Source: Sphingomonas panacis (GTDB lineage: Bacteria > Pseudomonadota > Alphaproteobacteria > Sphingomonadales > Sphingomonadaceae). From it: a stretch of 64,000 bases of DNA. Under the pieces are notes generated by a model that had not been told where the DNA came from, made no database searches, and saw nothing but the letters and a program-made list of their open reading frames with translations. Below, piece after piece: positions 36,642 through 45,365 of this stretch (within the stretch, counting starts at the first letter, position 1; each line of letters opens with the position of its first letter). The DNA is taken from NCBI RefSeq assembly GCF_001717955.1, contig NZ_CP014168.1, positions 4,805,501 to 4,869,500 on the forward strand. Direction: 5' to 3'. The position numbers and the translations under genes are program-made.

Positions 36642-38731
36642 AACTCGTCGTTCTCGGCCTCAGCCTTGGCTCGTCCTGGGGCAACGGCCATGCCACCACC
36701 TTCCGCGCGTTGCTCGCCGCCTATGCCGCGCGCGGACATGAGGTGCTGTTCCTCGAACGCGAAGTACCGTGGTACGCGGGCGCCCACCGCGACCTGATCG
36801 ACCCCGACTTCTGCCGGCTCGAATATTATAGCGACCTCCCCGACCTCGAACGCTGGCGCGGCGAGATCGCCGGGGCCGATGCGGTGATCGTCGGCTCCTA
36901 CGTGCCCGAGGGGGGTGCGGTCGCGCGCTTCGTGCAAGGCGCGGCGCGCGGCGTCACCGCGTTCTACGACATCGACACGCCCGTCACGCTCGCCAAGCTG
37001 GCGCGCGGCGATTTCGAATATCTGTCGCCCGAGGGGATTCCCGGCTTCGACCTGTATCTGTCCTTCACCGGCGGCCCGACGCTCGAACGGATCGAGCGCG
37101 ACTATCGCTCACCAGCGGCGCGCGCGCTGTATTGTTCGGTCGATCCGCAAGCCTATCGCCCGCTCGACATGCCAAAGCGCTGGGATCTGACCTATCTCGG
37201 CACCTACAGCCCCGATCGTCAACCGACGCTCGAAAAACTGCTGATCGAACCGGCACGCCGCCGCCCCGATCTGCGTTTCGCGGTGGCCGGGCCGCAATAT
37301 CCCGCCGACATCGACTGGCCCGCCAATGTCGAGCGGATCGAACATCTGCCGCCCGCGAACCATGCCGAATTCTACAGCGCCTCGCGGATGACGCTCAACG
37401 TGACGCGTGCCGACATGATCGCGGCAGGCTGGTCGCCATCGGTGCGGCTGTTCGAGGCGGGGGCGTGCGGCACGCCGATCCTGTCCGATCGCTGGGACGG
37501 GATCGACAGCCTGTTCGCGCCGGGCCGCGAAATCGTCCTGGCCGACACCACCGAAGAGGCGATCGCCGCACTGTCGCGCAACAGCGATGACATCGGCACC
37601 GCCGCACGCCAGCGCGTGCTCGCCGCGCATACCGCCGCGCACCGCGCCGCCGAACTCGAAGCCTATCTGATGGAAAGAACGGCGCAGCCACCGGCAGCGC
37701 CGCACGAGAGGATCGCCACCGTGACAGCCCATAACCCGTCCCTCACCCTCGTCGCCGGCGGCGCGGGGTTCATCGGCTCGCATCTGTGCGCCGAACTGCT
37801 CGCGCGCGGCGAGCACGTCGTCTGCCTCGACAATCTCCAGACGGCGCGGCCATCCAACCTGCGCGTGCTGGAGTCGCACCCGAACTTCACCTTCATCGAA
37901 GGCGATATCGTCAATCCGCTGCCGGGCGAGATCGTCGCGCTGAGCGATCGCTTCACGCGGATCTACAATCTCGCCTGCGCCGCCTCGCCCCCGCAATATC
38001 AGGCCGATCCCGAACATACGATGCTGACCTGCGTGGTCGGCACCGATCACCTGCTTCGGCTTTCGGAAAGCTCTGGCGCGCGCTTCCTGCTCACCTCGAC
38101 CAGCGAAGTCTATGGCGATCCCGAAGTGCATCCGCAGCGCGAAGGCTATCGCGGCTTCGTCAACTGCACCGGCCCGCGTGCCTGCTACGACGAGGGCAAG
38201 CGCGCCGCCGAGGCGATGACGTTCGATTTCGCCCGGATGGGCCGCGCGGCGGTGCGCGTCGCCCGCATCTTCAACACCTACGGCCCGCACATGCACCCCG
38301 ATGACGGGCGCGTCGTCTCCAACCTGATCTGTCAGATTCTGGCGGGGCGCAAGGTCACCATCTACGGCGACGGCAACCAGACGCGCAGCTTCTGCTACGT
38401 CTCCGACATGGTCGACGGGCTGATCCGGCTGATGGAGAGCGATGCCGACGGGCTCGAACCGACCAACCTCGGCAACCCCGAGGAGCGCACGCTCAACGAA
38501 CTGCTTGACGAGATCCTCGCGGTGATCGGCGGCCCGGTCGCGATCGATTATCTGCCACTCCCGGTCGACGATCCCCGCCGCCGCCGCCCCGACATCGCGC
38601 GCGCGCAGGAACAGCTCGGCTGGCAGCCGCGCGTTCCGCTCGCCGAGGGTCTGGCACGGACCTGCGCGTGGTTCGCCGAGGAGATCGGCGCCCCCGACTT
38701 CGAGAACAGACTGAAGGTAGCAGCCGAGTAA
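36638..38731 (+). CDS. bifunctional CgeB-type glycosyltransferase - UDP-glucuronate decarboxylase (UXS-like) fusion
   Basis: A 697-residue two-domain protein. Residues 1 to about 345 are a third CgeB-type glycosyltransferase (LVVLGLSLGSSWGNGHATTF, GVTAFYDIDTPVTLAKL, LTYLGTYSPDRQPTLEKL, SPSVRLFEAGACGTPILSDR). After an Ala/Pro linker, residues about 370-697 are an SDR with AGGAGFIGSHLCAEL and the UDP-xylose-synthase hallmarks STSEVYGDPEVHPQ, GPRACYDEGKRAAEAM (Tyr517, Lys521), RIFNTYGPHMHPDDGRVVSN and GDGNQTRSFCYVSDMV. It would make UDP-xylose from UDP-glucuronate and perhaps transfer it directly. It ends the operon before a strong hairpin. Confidence 0.93.
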   Translation: MKLVVLGLSLGSSWGNGHATTFRALLAAYAARGHEVLFLEREVPWYAGAHRDLIDPDFCRLEYYSDLPDLERWRGEIAGADAVIVGSYVPEGGAVARFVQGAARGVTAFYDIDTPVTLAKLARGDFEYLSPEGIPGFDLYLSFTGGPTLERIERDYRSPAARALYCSVDPQAYRPLDMPKRWDLTYLGTYSPDRQPTLEKLLIEPARRRPDLRFAVAGPQYPADIDWPANVERIEHLPPANHAEFYSASRMTLNVTRADMIAAGWSPSVRLFEAGACGTPILSDRWDGIDSLFAPGREIVLADTTEEAIAALSRNSDDIGTAARQRVLAAHTAAHRAAELEAYLMERTAQPPAAPHERIATVTAHNPSLTLVAGGAGFIGSHLCAELLARGEHVVCLDNLQTARPSNLRVLESHPNFTFIEGDIVNPLPGEIVALSDRFTRIYNLACAASPPQYQADPEHTMLTCVVGTDHLLRLSESSGARFLLTSTSEVYGDPEVHPQREGYRGFVNCTGPRACYDEGKRAAEAMTFDFARMGRAAVRVARIFNTYGPHMHPDDGRVVSNLICQILAGRKVTIYGDGNQTRSFCYVSDMVDGLIRLMESDADGLEPTNLGNPEERTLNELLDEILAVIGGPVAIDYLPLPVDDPRRRRPDIARAQEQLGWQPRVPLAEGLARTCAWFAEEIGAPDFENRLKVAAE

Positions 38732-38755
38732 GCGGGGCGGTGTGATCCGCCCCGC
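38732..38755 (+). terminator. strong hairpin ending the glycosylation operon
   Basis: GCGGGGCGG-TGTGAT-CCGCCCCGC: a perfect 9-bp GC-rich stem with a 6-base loop, starting at the base after the TAA of the fusion gene. There is no T-tract, so intrinsic termination would be weak; it may stabilise the mRNA 3' end or assist Rho-dependent termination. Confidence 0.6.
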
Positions 38756-38783
38756 GCGGCGCGTTGCGAGCAGGAAGCTTTAG

Positions 38784-39413
38784 ATGCACGATGCGCAGCA
38801 TCCCGATCCGACCACACCGGCGCGCGACCAGAAAGCCGACCGCCCGGCGCTGCTCATCATCGACATGATAAACCGGTTCGACTTTCCGCAAGCCGAGCAG
38901 ATCAAGCCGGCCGCGCTCGCCGCCGCACGCACCATCGCGGCGCTCCGCGGCGCTGTCGAGCGCGCCGGATGTCCGGTCATCTTCGTCAACGACAATTTCG
39001 GCGAATGGCATTCCGAACGCTCACGGCTGATCGACAGCGCGATGCGCGACGGCAACGAGATCACCGGATCGCTCACGCCCAATGACGATGATTACTTCAT
39101 CATCAAGCCGCAATTCTCCGGCTTCTATGCCACCAACCTGCCGGTGCTGCTGCCCAAGCTCGGCGTCAACCGGCTGATCCTGACCGGGATCGCCACCGAC
39201 ATCTGCGTTCTGTTCACGGCAGCGGACGCGCACATGCGCGACTATGATCTCTGGATTCCCGAGGATGCGGTCGCCGCCGAAACGCGGGAGCGAGGCCGGT
39301 GGGCGCTGGAGATCATGGCAAACAGCATGAGCGCCGAAACCCGCCCGACATCCGAGGTGTCACTCGCCGACTGGGTCGAGCGCTCGCGGGAGGATCAGCC
39401 GGCGCAATCATGA
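38784..39413 (+). CDS. isochorismatase-family cysteine hydrolase
   Basis: A 209-residue hydrolase of the isochorismatase/nicotinamidase superfamily. The triad is complete: Asp27 in LLIIDMINRF, Lys108 in FIIKPQFSGF and Cys141 in GIATDICVLFTAADA. Members cleave isochorismate, nicotinamide, ureido or carbamoyl bonds. The substrate here is unknown. The DxN-type start (IIDMINRFDF) resembles the YcaC/YrdC-type group rather than nicotinamidase. It starts 52 bases after the fusion gene, beyond the hairpin, on the same strand, and could be either the last gene of the locus or independent. Confidence 0.9.
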   Translation: MHDAQHPDPTTPARDQKADRPALLIIDMINRFDFPQAEQIKPAALAAARTIAALRGAVERAGCPVIFVNDNFGEWHSERSRLIDSAMRDGNEITGSLTPNDDDYFIIKPQFSGFYATNLPVLLPKLGVNRLILTGIATDICVLFTAADAHMRDYDLWIPEDAVAAETRERGRWALEIMANSMSAETRPTSEVSLADWVERSREDQPAQS

Positions 39414-39578
39414 CGGCGGGTTATGAGACCTCAATCCCGGATCTCGACGCGAAACCGGCAGAACCGGGGCGAGACAGCGCCCCGCCAGGTTGCACATCGC
39501 ATCAGACATCACGCACGGCCTGACCTTCCCCCGGAGGTCGCCGTTCGTTCACGGTCGTGACCGGTCGCATGCGACCTG

Positions 39579-40487
39579 TCAGCTGCCAGCCACAAGCTGC
39601 GCAGCGACTTCACCGATCAATGTCCTGAGCCAGCGATGGGCTGGATCGTGGCGGTAGCGCACATGCCACGCCATCTCGACCGGAAACGTCCCCAGATCAA
39701 CCGGCGCGGGCAGCACTTTCAGCCGGGGATCGTGCGCCAGCCGGCGGCAGATGAGATTGGGCAACGTCGCGCAGTACTTCGTGACGGCCACCATCTCGGC
39801 GACCGCGAAGAAGTTCGTCACGGAGATCGCGACGTCACGCTTGAGCTGCTGCTGCGACAGCGCCTGGAACAGCCCGGCGCGCATGCGGCCGGGTGGTACG
39901 ACGTTGACGTGCTTGAGCCGTTCGAACTGCTCGCGCGTGAGGCTATCCCCGATATCGGGATGGCCCGCCGCCACGATGCAGGCGAGCCCCTCGTCCATCA
40001 CATGCTGAACGACCAGATTGTCGGGCGGGTCGATGATTCGTCCGAGCACCAGCGCGGTGGTCCCCGACACCACGCCGGTTTCCGCCAGATCATTGCCAAA
40101 GGGTGTCAGGCGAAGCCTGATGCCGGGTGCCACCTCCTGAAGGCGTGCCACGATCGCGGGCACCAGCACGAACTCGACATAGCCGTTCGGCGCGATCGTC
40201 AGCACCCGCTCAGCGCTGGCGGGGTCGAAATCCTGCTGCCCAAGCACCGCATCGTCGAGCTTCGCCAGCGCCTCGGCGATGACGGGGGCAAGCTCCAATG
40301 CGATCGGCGTCGGTTGCAGGCCATAGCGTTCGCGGATGAAGAGCTGGTCCTGCAGCATCGTGCGCAGCCGCGCCAGCGCGTTGGAGAGCGCGGGCTGGGT
40401 CATGCCGACCCGCTCGGCGGCGCGCGTGACGCTACGCTCCTCCATCAAAGCGGCGAAGATCGGCAGCAGGTTGAGATCGTAGCGCAT
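39579..40487 (-). CDS. LysR-family transcriptional regulator (NodD-like)
   Basis: A 302-residue regulator. The DNA-binding domain starts YDLNLLPIFAALMEERSVTR and continues AAERVGMTQPALSNALARLR; the effector domain (VLTIAPNGYVEFVLVPAIVARL) and the MAWHVRYRHDPAHRWLR tail follow the NodD/PcpR-like pattern. It is divergent from a PfpI-type gene across a 114-base spacer that contains a perfect GATATG-N10-CATATC dyad, its likely operator. The neighbouring small monooxygenase suggests response to an oxidant, quinone or aldehyde. Confidence 0.93.
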   Translation of the reverse strand: MRYDLNLLPIFAALMEERSVTRAAERVGMTQPALSNALARLRTMLQDQLFIRERYGLQPTPIALELAPVIAEALAKLDDAVLGQQDFDPASAERVLTIAPNGYVEFVLVPAIVARLQEVAPGIRLRLTPFGNDLAETGVVSGTTALVLGRIIDPPDNLVVQHVMDEGLACIVAAGHPDIGDSLTREQFERLKHVNVVPPGRMRAGLFQALSQQQLKRDVAISVTNFFAVAEMVAVTKYCATLPNLICRRLAHDPRLKVLPAPVDLGTFPVEMAWHVRYRHDPAHRWLRTLIGEVAAQLVAGS

Positions 40488-40489
40488 CA

Positions 40490-40511
40490 GATATGCTGCT
40501 TACGACATATC
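40490..40511. promoter_or_regulatory. candidate LysR operator (GATATG-N10-CATATC)
   Basis: A perfect 6-bp inverted repeat with a 10-base spacer, starting three bases before the LysR ATG and 91 bases before the divergent PfpI-type gene. AT-rich dyads of this size in divergent spacers are the usual LysR binding sites, and one here would allow autorepression and divergent activation. Confidence 0.5.
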
Positions 40512-40601
40512 TATAATCCAGAAAATAAAGTTCTTGAATGCGCCTCGTGCCGCCATCTTGCTCCCGTCAACACAGGCACAGCATTCACGACGGAGGTTCA
40601 G

Positions 40602-41402
40602 ATGACCAAGGCAAAGATACTCGTGCTCGGCTCCAACGCCACGCAGATCGACCTTCATGGCGGCGGCTCGGCCGCGATCGGCCAGTATCTCAACGAAACG
40701 GTGGTTCCGTCGATGGCGCTGATCGCCGCCGGGTACGAGGTCGTCCTCGCCACGCCGAACGGTACCAAACCGCACATTGATGAAGTCTCGGATGTCGCGC
40801 AGCATTTCGGCAACGACGAGGCTGCTCATGCCCGCGCCAGAAGCTTCTACGACAGTGATCCGTCGATGAACGAGGTGCGCACGCTGCGCTCGGTGATCGA
40901 CGAAGGGCTGGACGGCTTTGCCGGCGTGTTCGTGCCCGGCGGTCATGCCCCGGTCGTCGACCTGATGCAGTATGCGGACGTCGGCACGATCCTGCGCCAC
41001 TTCCACGAGGCCGCGAAGCCGACCGCCCTGCTTTGCCACGGCCCCGTCGCGCTCATCGCCGCGCTGCCGCGCGCTCGCGAATTCCGCGCGGCGCTGGTCG
41101 CCGGGGATACCGCCGCCGCAGCCGATCTGGCCAAGGGCTGGATCTATGCAGGCTATCGCACGACCGTGTTCTCGACCAGCGAGGAGAAATGGGCCGAGGA
41201 CAACCTCTTCGACGCCAGGCTGCCCTTCTACATGCCCGACGCGCTGCGGCTGGCGGGCGCCGAGGTGACGACCGGCGTCGCCGACTGGGCGGCCAACGTG
41301 GTCGTCGATCGTGAGCTGATCACCGGCCAGAACATGGCCTCGGATCACCCGGTCGCGGCGGCGCTGATCGAGGCGCTCGACCGCTCGCTCGCGAACGCAT
41401 GA
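40602..41402 (+). CDS. DJ-1/PfpI-family (type 1 glutamine amidotransferase-like) protein
   Basis: A 266-residue protein with the nucleophile elbow ALLCHGPVAL (Cys145-His146) and the upstream FAGVFVPGGHAPVVDL. The N-terminus AKILVLGSNATQIDLHG and the TPNGTKPHIDEVSD segment match the Hsp31/HchA-related group that includes glyoxalase III and stress chaperones. The ATG at 40602 follows GGAGG by 7 bases. It is divergent from a LysR gene and its TGA overlaps a weak in-frame start for the next gene. Likely detoxifies reactive carbonyls; this is by family only. Confidence 0.9.
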   Translation: MTKAKILVLGSNATQIDLHGGGSAAIGQYLNETVVPSMALIAAGYEVVLATPNGTKPHIDEVSDVAQHFGNDEAAHARARSFYDSDPSMNEVRTLRSVIDEGLDGFAGVFVPGGHAPVVDLMQYADVGTILRHFHEAAKPTALLCHGPVALIAALPRAREFRAALVAGDTAAAADLAKGWIYAGYRTTVFSTSEEKWAEDNLFDARLPFYMPDALRLAGAEVTTGVADWAANVVVDRELITGQNMASDHPVAAALIEALDRSLANA

Positions 41403-41473
41403 GCACGCGCATGACCGGCGGGGCGCTTCGCGCGAGCCTCGCCACACCGCTTCACCCAACAAGGAACAACACC

Positions 41474-41770
41474 ATGTCCGATCATGTCAAAATCGTCGCA
41501 ATTCTGACCGCCCGGCCCGGCAAGGCAGCGGACCTGCGGACCTTGCTCGACGGCATGACCACGCCGAGCCGCGCCGAGCCGGGCAACCTGCGCTACGACC
41601 TGTGGCAGGACCAGACCGATCCCGCGCGCTTCGTGCTCGACGAGCTTTACGGTGATGGCGAGGCCGTCGCGGCGCATCGCGCGTCGCCGCATTTCCGGAA
41701 CTACCTGTCTGTCATCAACGACCTCGCCGAGCGCACCGCCGTGACGCTCGATCCCGCATCCGTGGCCTGA
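41474..41770 (+). CDS. antibiotic-biosynthesis-monooxygenase (ABM)-domain protein
   Basis: A 98-residue ferredoxin-like ABM protein. VKIVAILTARPGKAADLRTLL, EPGNLRYDLWQDQTDPARFVL and the FRNYLSVINDLAE helix give the standard beta-alpha-beta layout. Relatives are cofactor-free quinone-forming monooxygenases (YgiN/ActVA-Orf6 type) or heme-degrading enzymes. The ATG at 41474, with AAGGA 10 bases upstream, gives the family-typical start MSDHVKIVAIL; a longer reading beginning at 41399 overlaps the PfpI gene. It is probably co-transcribed with that gene under LysR control. Confidence 0.88.
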   Translation: MSDHVKIVAILTARPGKAADLRTLLDGMTTPSRAEPGNLRYDLWQDQTDPARFVLDELYGDGEAVAAHRASPHFRNYLSVINDLAERTAVTLDPASVA

Positions 41771-42117
41771 TCTCGCGCGAACCTCGGAGCCGAATTTGAC
41801 ACCGCGGGTTGGAACGAGGCCCGCGGTGCCACCCCTGGCTGGAGACCCGCCACGTCCCGCACAACGCTCAACCATCGGCGCCGCCTGTCGACCCCGTTCC
41901 CGAGCAGGTGCGTGGCGAAACCTCAGGCTGACGGAATCGCAATGGTCTGGTCAGCGCGGGCGCCGCTCATCCAGGCGAAGCGCTCGAGTGCCTGAGCTCA
42001 ACGTACCGCAAACGCCGCTCAGCGCAGCGGTTCGTGCGTCGCAAATTTTCCGGCGTCCGTGAGCGGATGGAGCGACATTGGTCGCAACAAATCGCCCTTC
42101 GAAGCAAGGTTCAGCGC
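41771..42117. other. 347-base gap with no recognised gene
   Basis: I see only short frames without domain similarity or ribosome sites. The region lies between the ends of the plus-strand ABM gene and the minus-strand iron-permease-like gene, so it is a convergent spacer. Confidence 0.6.
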
Positions 42118-42540
42118 TCAGTATCGCGCGAGAAGCTGCTCGACGGTATCGCCCGTCGTGCCCGCCTTACCCTGATATTGATCCGGCTGTTCGCTGCATT
42201 CCTTCTCCAAAGCGGCTCGAATTTCCTCGATCTGCTTGGCGGTCAGATGCTCGATTCCGATGAACTGGCCCCGTGCCTGGTCTACGGCGCGGATCAATTC
42301 GTCGAGCTTCGCCTGCATTGCCCCCGCGTCGCGATTTTGGCTGTTCTGGATCAGGAACACCATGAGAAAGGTAACGATCGTCGTCGCCGTGTTCACGACA
42401 AGCTGCCAGGTGTCGGAATAGTGGAATAGCGGCCCGGTCACGCCCCAGATGACGATGAAGGCACCCGCCAGAACGAACGCCAGCGGCTTTCCAGCAAATG
42501 CGGCGATGCGCCCTGCGAGTTTCGTAAAGATCCGCTCCAC
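42118..42540 (-). CDS. low-affinity iron-permease-family membrane protein
   Basis: A 140-residue protein of the Iron_permease family (PF04120-like). Two membrane helices (AFVLAGAFIVIWGVTGPLF and VVNTATTIVTFLMVFLIQ) lead into IQNSQNRDAGAMQAKLDELIRA, the most conserved segment, then a cytosolic helical tail with RGQFIGIEHLTAKQIEEI. Bacterial members of this family have not been clearly shown to transport iron. It is monocistronic and convergent with the preceding plus-strand gene. The start at ATG 42540 gives the usual MERIFTKLA N-terminus. Confidence 0.88.
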   Translation of the reverse strand: MERIFTKLAGRIAAFAGKPLAFVLAGAFIVIWGVTGPLFHYSDTWQLVVNTATTIVTFLMVFLIQNSQNRDAGAMQAKLDELIRAVDQARGQFIGIEHLTAKQIEEIRAALEKECSEQPDQYQGKAGTTGDTVEQLLARY

Positions 42541-43277
42541 GCCATTCTCCTTATGCCACTGAGGCCTCGAACCGCCACGCCCTTGCAGGTGCCAGGCACC
42601 TCACCCACTCGCGAGACCCGATGCAGCGCGGATGTCATACCGCCTCGCACCCGCGCTCCGCACTCATGCCGGCGTGGCCATGAGCCGCCCGGCCGCCCCC
42701 TGCTCTGCAGCCAGATCGCGATTATAGGCAAGCGGCATACGCGGCGGCGTCCAGCACTGTGAATCCAAGAACAGCCACCACTCGAAGCATCGAAAGCATA
42801 TATGAAAGCTTTCTTGCATATACGACATCGTCGTGTAGAAAACCTTTGTTCACGATACGCGTCGGCAACCGGGGTAAGGCACGCAGCCCTACCCTCGGAA
42901 ACGAACACGCGGCGCAACATGGGAGACGATGTATGAAAGCTCGCCCACTTCGTTGTGCTGCGCGAATTCCTGCGCCGCTGTCGCGTTCTACGAAAAAGGT
43001 CCGCCTCAGCTTTGCGCTTCGCAGACACAGGGAAATACGCATCGCGTCTCACCGCGGAGCCGGACGGGTATTTCCGATTTTCCAGAACAACTACGATCAC
43101 TCTGATGCTGGCGTACAGATCTCTTACGAAGAGCGTCATCTTGACCGGGGACGCCGCCAATCTGACAGACTCGTGCTGTGCGCGATCAGGCCGGGCGGCG
43201 AGACGCTTCTCGCACGACGCGCCTGTTAGTTTGGAAGCGATACGGCGGGGGAAGAATTGGTAATGGAAGGCAGGATC
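42541..43277. other. 737-base non-coding stretch upstream of the GH42 gene
   Basis: No frame shows a domain, and composition is less GC-rich than its surroundings, especially 42770-42860. There a perfect GAAAGCTTTC palindrome (about 42801-42810) is flanked on both sides by GCATATA. This may be a regulatory region for the beta-galactosidase or a relic of lost sequence. Confidence 0.55.
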
Positions 43278-45365
43278 ATGCAGCGGTTCGTGAAAGCACT
43301 CGCATCGGCCATTGTGGCGCTGCCGGCGGCGGCGCAGGCGCAGGTGCCGGATACCATCCTTTACGGCGTCGCTTATTATGACGAGTACACGCCGGTCGAC
43401 CGCGTCGATGAGGACGCGCGGATGATGAAGGCGGCAGGGATCAGTGTCGTCCGCATCGCGGAGTCGACCTGGGGCACGCTGGAACCGCAGCCCGGCGTCT
43501 TCGATTTCAGCCATGTCGACCGCATGCTCGCCGCGATGCATAAGCAGGGCATCAAGGTGATCGTCGGCACGCCCACCTATGCCGTGCCGACATGGCTCGC
43601 GCGCCAGCATCCCAATGTGCTCATCGTCGGCCGCGACGGCGTCCGCGCGCAATATGGCAGCCGGCAGAATATGGACATCACCGATCCCGACTACCGCGCT
43701 GCGGCCGAGCGGGTGATCGTCGCGCTGGTGGACCATGTGAAGGATCATCCTGCGGTGATCGGCTACCAGCTCGACAACGAGACCTCGTCCTTCAACACCA
43801 GCGGCCCGGCGGTGCAGGCGGCGTTTGTCCAGTCGATAAAAGCGAAATGGCCGAGCCTCGACGCCCTGAACCAGGCGTGGGGCCTGAATTACTGGTCGAA
43901 CCGGATCAACCGATGGGAGGATTTCCCGTCGACCAACGGCTCGATCAACGCCAGCATGTCCAACGCCTTCGCCGCCTACCAGCGCAGCCTCGTCACCGAC
44001 TTTCTGGCGTGGCAGGCCAAGCTGGTGCGCGCCCATGCCCGGCCCGGCCAGTTCATGACGCAGAACTTTTCCCTGGGCTGGCGTGAGGGCTCCTATGGCA
44101 TCCAGCCGGAAGCCGACCATTGGAAAGCGGCACGGTCGCTCGATATCGCCGGCATCGACATCTATCATCCAACGCAGGACAAGCTGACCGGCGCGGAGAT
44201 CGCCTTTGGGGGCGACGAGGCCCGCTCGATCCGCAACGGACAGAATTATCTGGTGCTGGAAACCGAGGCGCAGGGCTTTCCGCAATGGACGCCCTATCCG
44301 GGCCAGCTTCGTCTGCAGGCGTTCAGCCATCTCGCCTCGGGCGCGCAGATGGTCGCATACTGGCACTGGGCGACCACCGCCAACGCGGCCGAAACCTATT
44401 GGCGCGGGCTGCTGTCGCAGGACTACAAACCCAATGCGGAATATGCGGCGGCAAAAGAGATCGGCGCCGAGATCGCGCGCCTCGGCCCGAAGCTGGCTGG
44501 CATGACGAAGCACAACCAGGTCGCCGTCTATGTCAGCAACACCGCCCAGACCGCGTTCAATTCGTTCAAGCCGGAGGGCATTGAATATAATCAGGTGATG
44601 CGCCCCTTTTACGATGCGCTCTACCGGATGAATGTCGAGGCCGACATCCTGTCGCCCGACAGCACGCGGAAGCTCGATGACTACAAGCTCATCGTCGTGC
44701 CGGCGCTTTACGCGGCGAGCGACGCCGAGATCGCGCGGCTGAATGACTATGCCAAGCGCGGCGGCCACCTGCTCTACACGTTCAAAAGCGGCTTTTCGGA
44801 CGAGAACACCAAGGTCCGCTATGCTGCGCAGCCGGGTGCGATCGCCGAGGCGGCGGGCGTCACCTATCAGGAGTACACGATTCCCGTCGGGGTCACGCTG
44901 GCGGGCAATCCGTTCGGGGTTTCGGATGCCGACAACGCGCCGCGCTGGTGGATGGAGATGTTGAAGCCCACCACCGCCGAAGTCGTGGCGCGCTATCAGC
45001 ATCCGTCATGGCCGGCTGGCGCCGCGATGACCCGCAACCACTGGGGCAAAGGCGAGGTCAGCTATGTCGGCTTCATGCCGAGCGACGCGCTGGCCGAGAA
45101 GATCGTCGCTGCGGAGGTCGCGCGTGCGGGTGTCGAGCCATCGGTCGCCGGCGTGCAATTCCCGCTGATCGTGCGCGGCGGCACGCTGAAGAACGGCCAC
45201 AAGGTCCGGTACGTGCTCAATTATTCGGCTGTGCCACAGCATCTGGCCGCCCCCGCTTCCGGCACGGAATTGTTGCATGAGCGCAAGGTGCAGCGCGGCG
45301 GATCGATCGACCTTGCCGCGTGGGACGTCGCCATCATCGAGGAAGATGGCCGATCCGGCTCATAA
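43278..45365 (+). CDS. secreted beta-galactosidase (GH42)
   Basis: A 695-residue exported glycosidase. The signal peptide is QRFVKALASAIVALPAAAQA. The (beta/alpha)8 domain opens ILYGVAYYDEYTP and contains VVRIAESTWGTLEPQPG, the acid/base in GYQLDNETSS (Glu168), DIAGIDIYHPTQ and the nucleophile region LVLETEAQGFPQW (Glu328 or Glu330). The central trimerisation-like domain (YVSNTAQTAFNSF, LIVVPALYAASDAEI) and a C-terminal beta domain follow, as in full-length GH42. ATG 43278 is chosen for the signal peptide. Probably acts on plant or algal galactosides in the periplasm. Monocistronic. Confidence 0.94.
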   Translation: MQRFVKALASAIVALPAAAQAQVPDTILYGVAYYDEYTPVDRVDEDARMMKAAGISVVRIAESTWGTLEPQPGVFDFSHVDRMLAAMHKQGIKVIVGTPTYAVPTWLARQHPNVLIVGRDGVRAQYGSRQNMDITDPDYRAAAERVIVALVDHVKDHPAVIGYQLDNETSSFNTSGPAVQAAFVQSIKAKWPSLDALNQAWGLNYWSNRINRWEDFPSTNGSINASMSNAFAAYQRSLVTDFLAWQAKLVRAHARPGQFMTQNFSLGWREGSYGIQPEADHWKAARSLDIAGIDIYHPTQDKLTGAEIAFGGDEARSIRNGQNYLVLETEAQGFPQWTPYPGQLRLQAFSHLASGAQMVAYWHWATTANAAETYWRGLLSQDYKPNAEYAAAKEIGAEIARLGPKLAGMTKHNQVAVYVSNTAQTAFNSFKPEGIEYNQVMRPFYDALYRMNVEADILSPDSTRKLDDYKLIVVPALYAASDAEIARLNDYAKRGGHLLYTFKSGFSDENTKVRYAAQPGAIAEAAGVTYQEYTIPVGVTLAGNPFGVSDADNAPRWWMEMLKPTTAEVVARYQHPSWPAGAAMTRNHWGKGEVSYVGFMPSDALAEKIVAAEVARAGVEPSVAGVQFPLIVRGGTLKNGHKVRYVLNYSAVPQHLAAPASGTELLHERKVQRGGSIDLAAWDVAIIEEDGRSGS

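Noticed and set aside
23349..38755. Ordinary O-antigen, capsule or sphingan exopolysaccharide cluster
   Set aside because: No flippase, polymerase, ABC exporter, polyprenyl-phosphate glycosyltransferase or chain-length regulator is present in the window, and the glycosyltransferases lack membrane segments.
42438..45002. Very long minus-strand open frame (854 codons) opposite the GH42 gene
   Set aside because: It is antisense to a well-supported glycosidase with signal peptide and catalytic motifs and to the iron-permease-like gene. It is rich in Arg, His and Gly without any domain, as expected of high-GC shadow frames.
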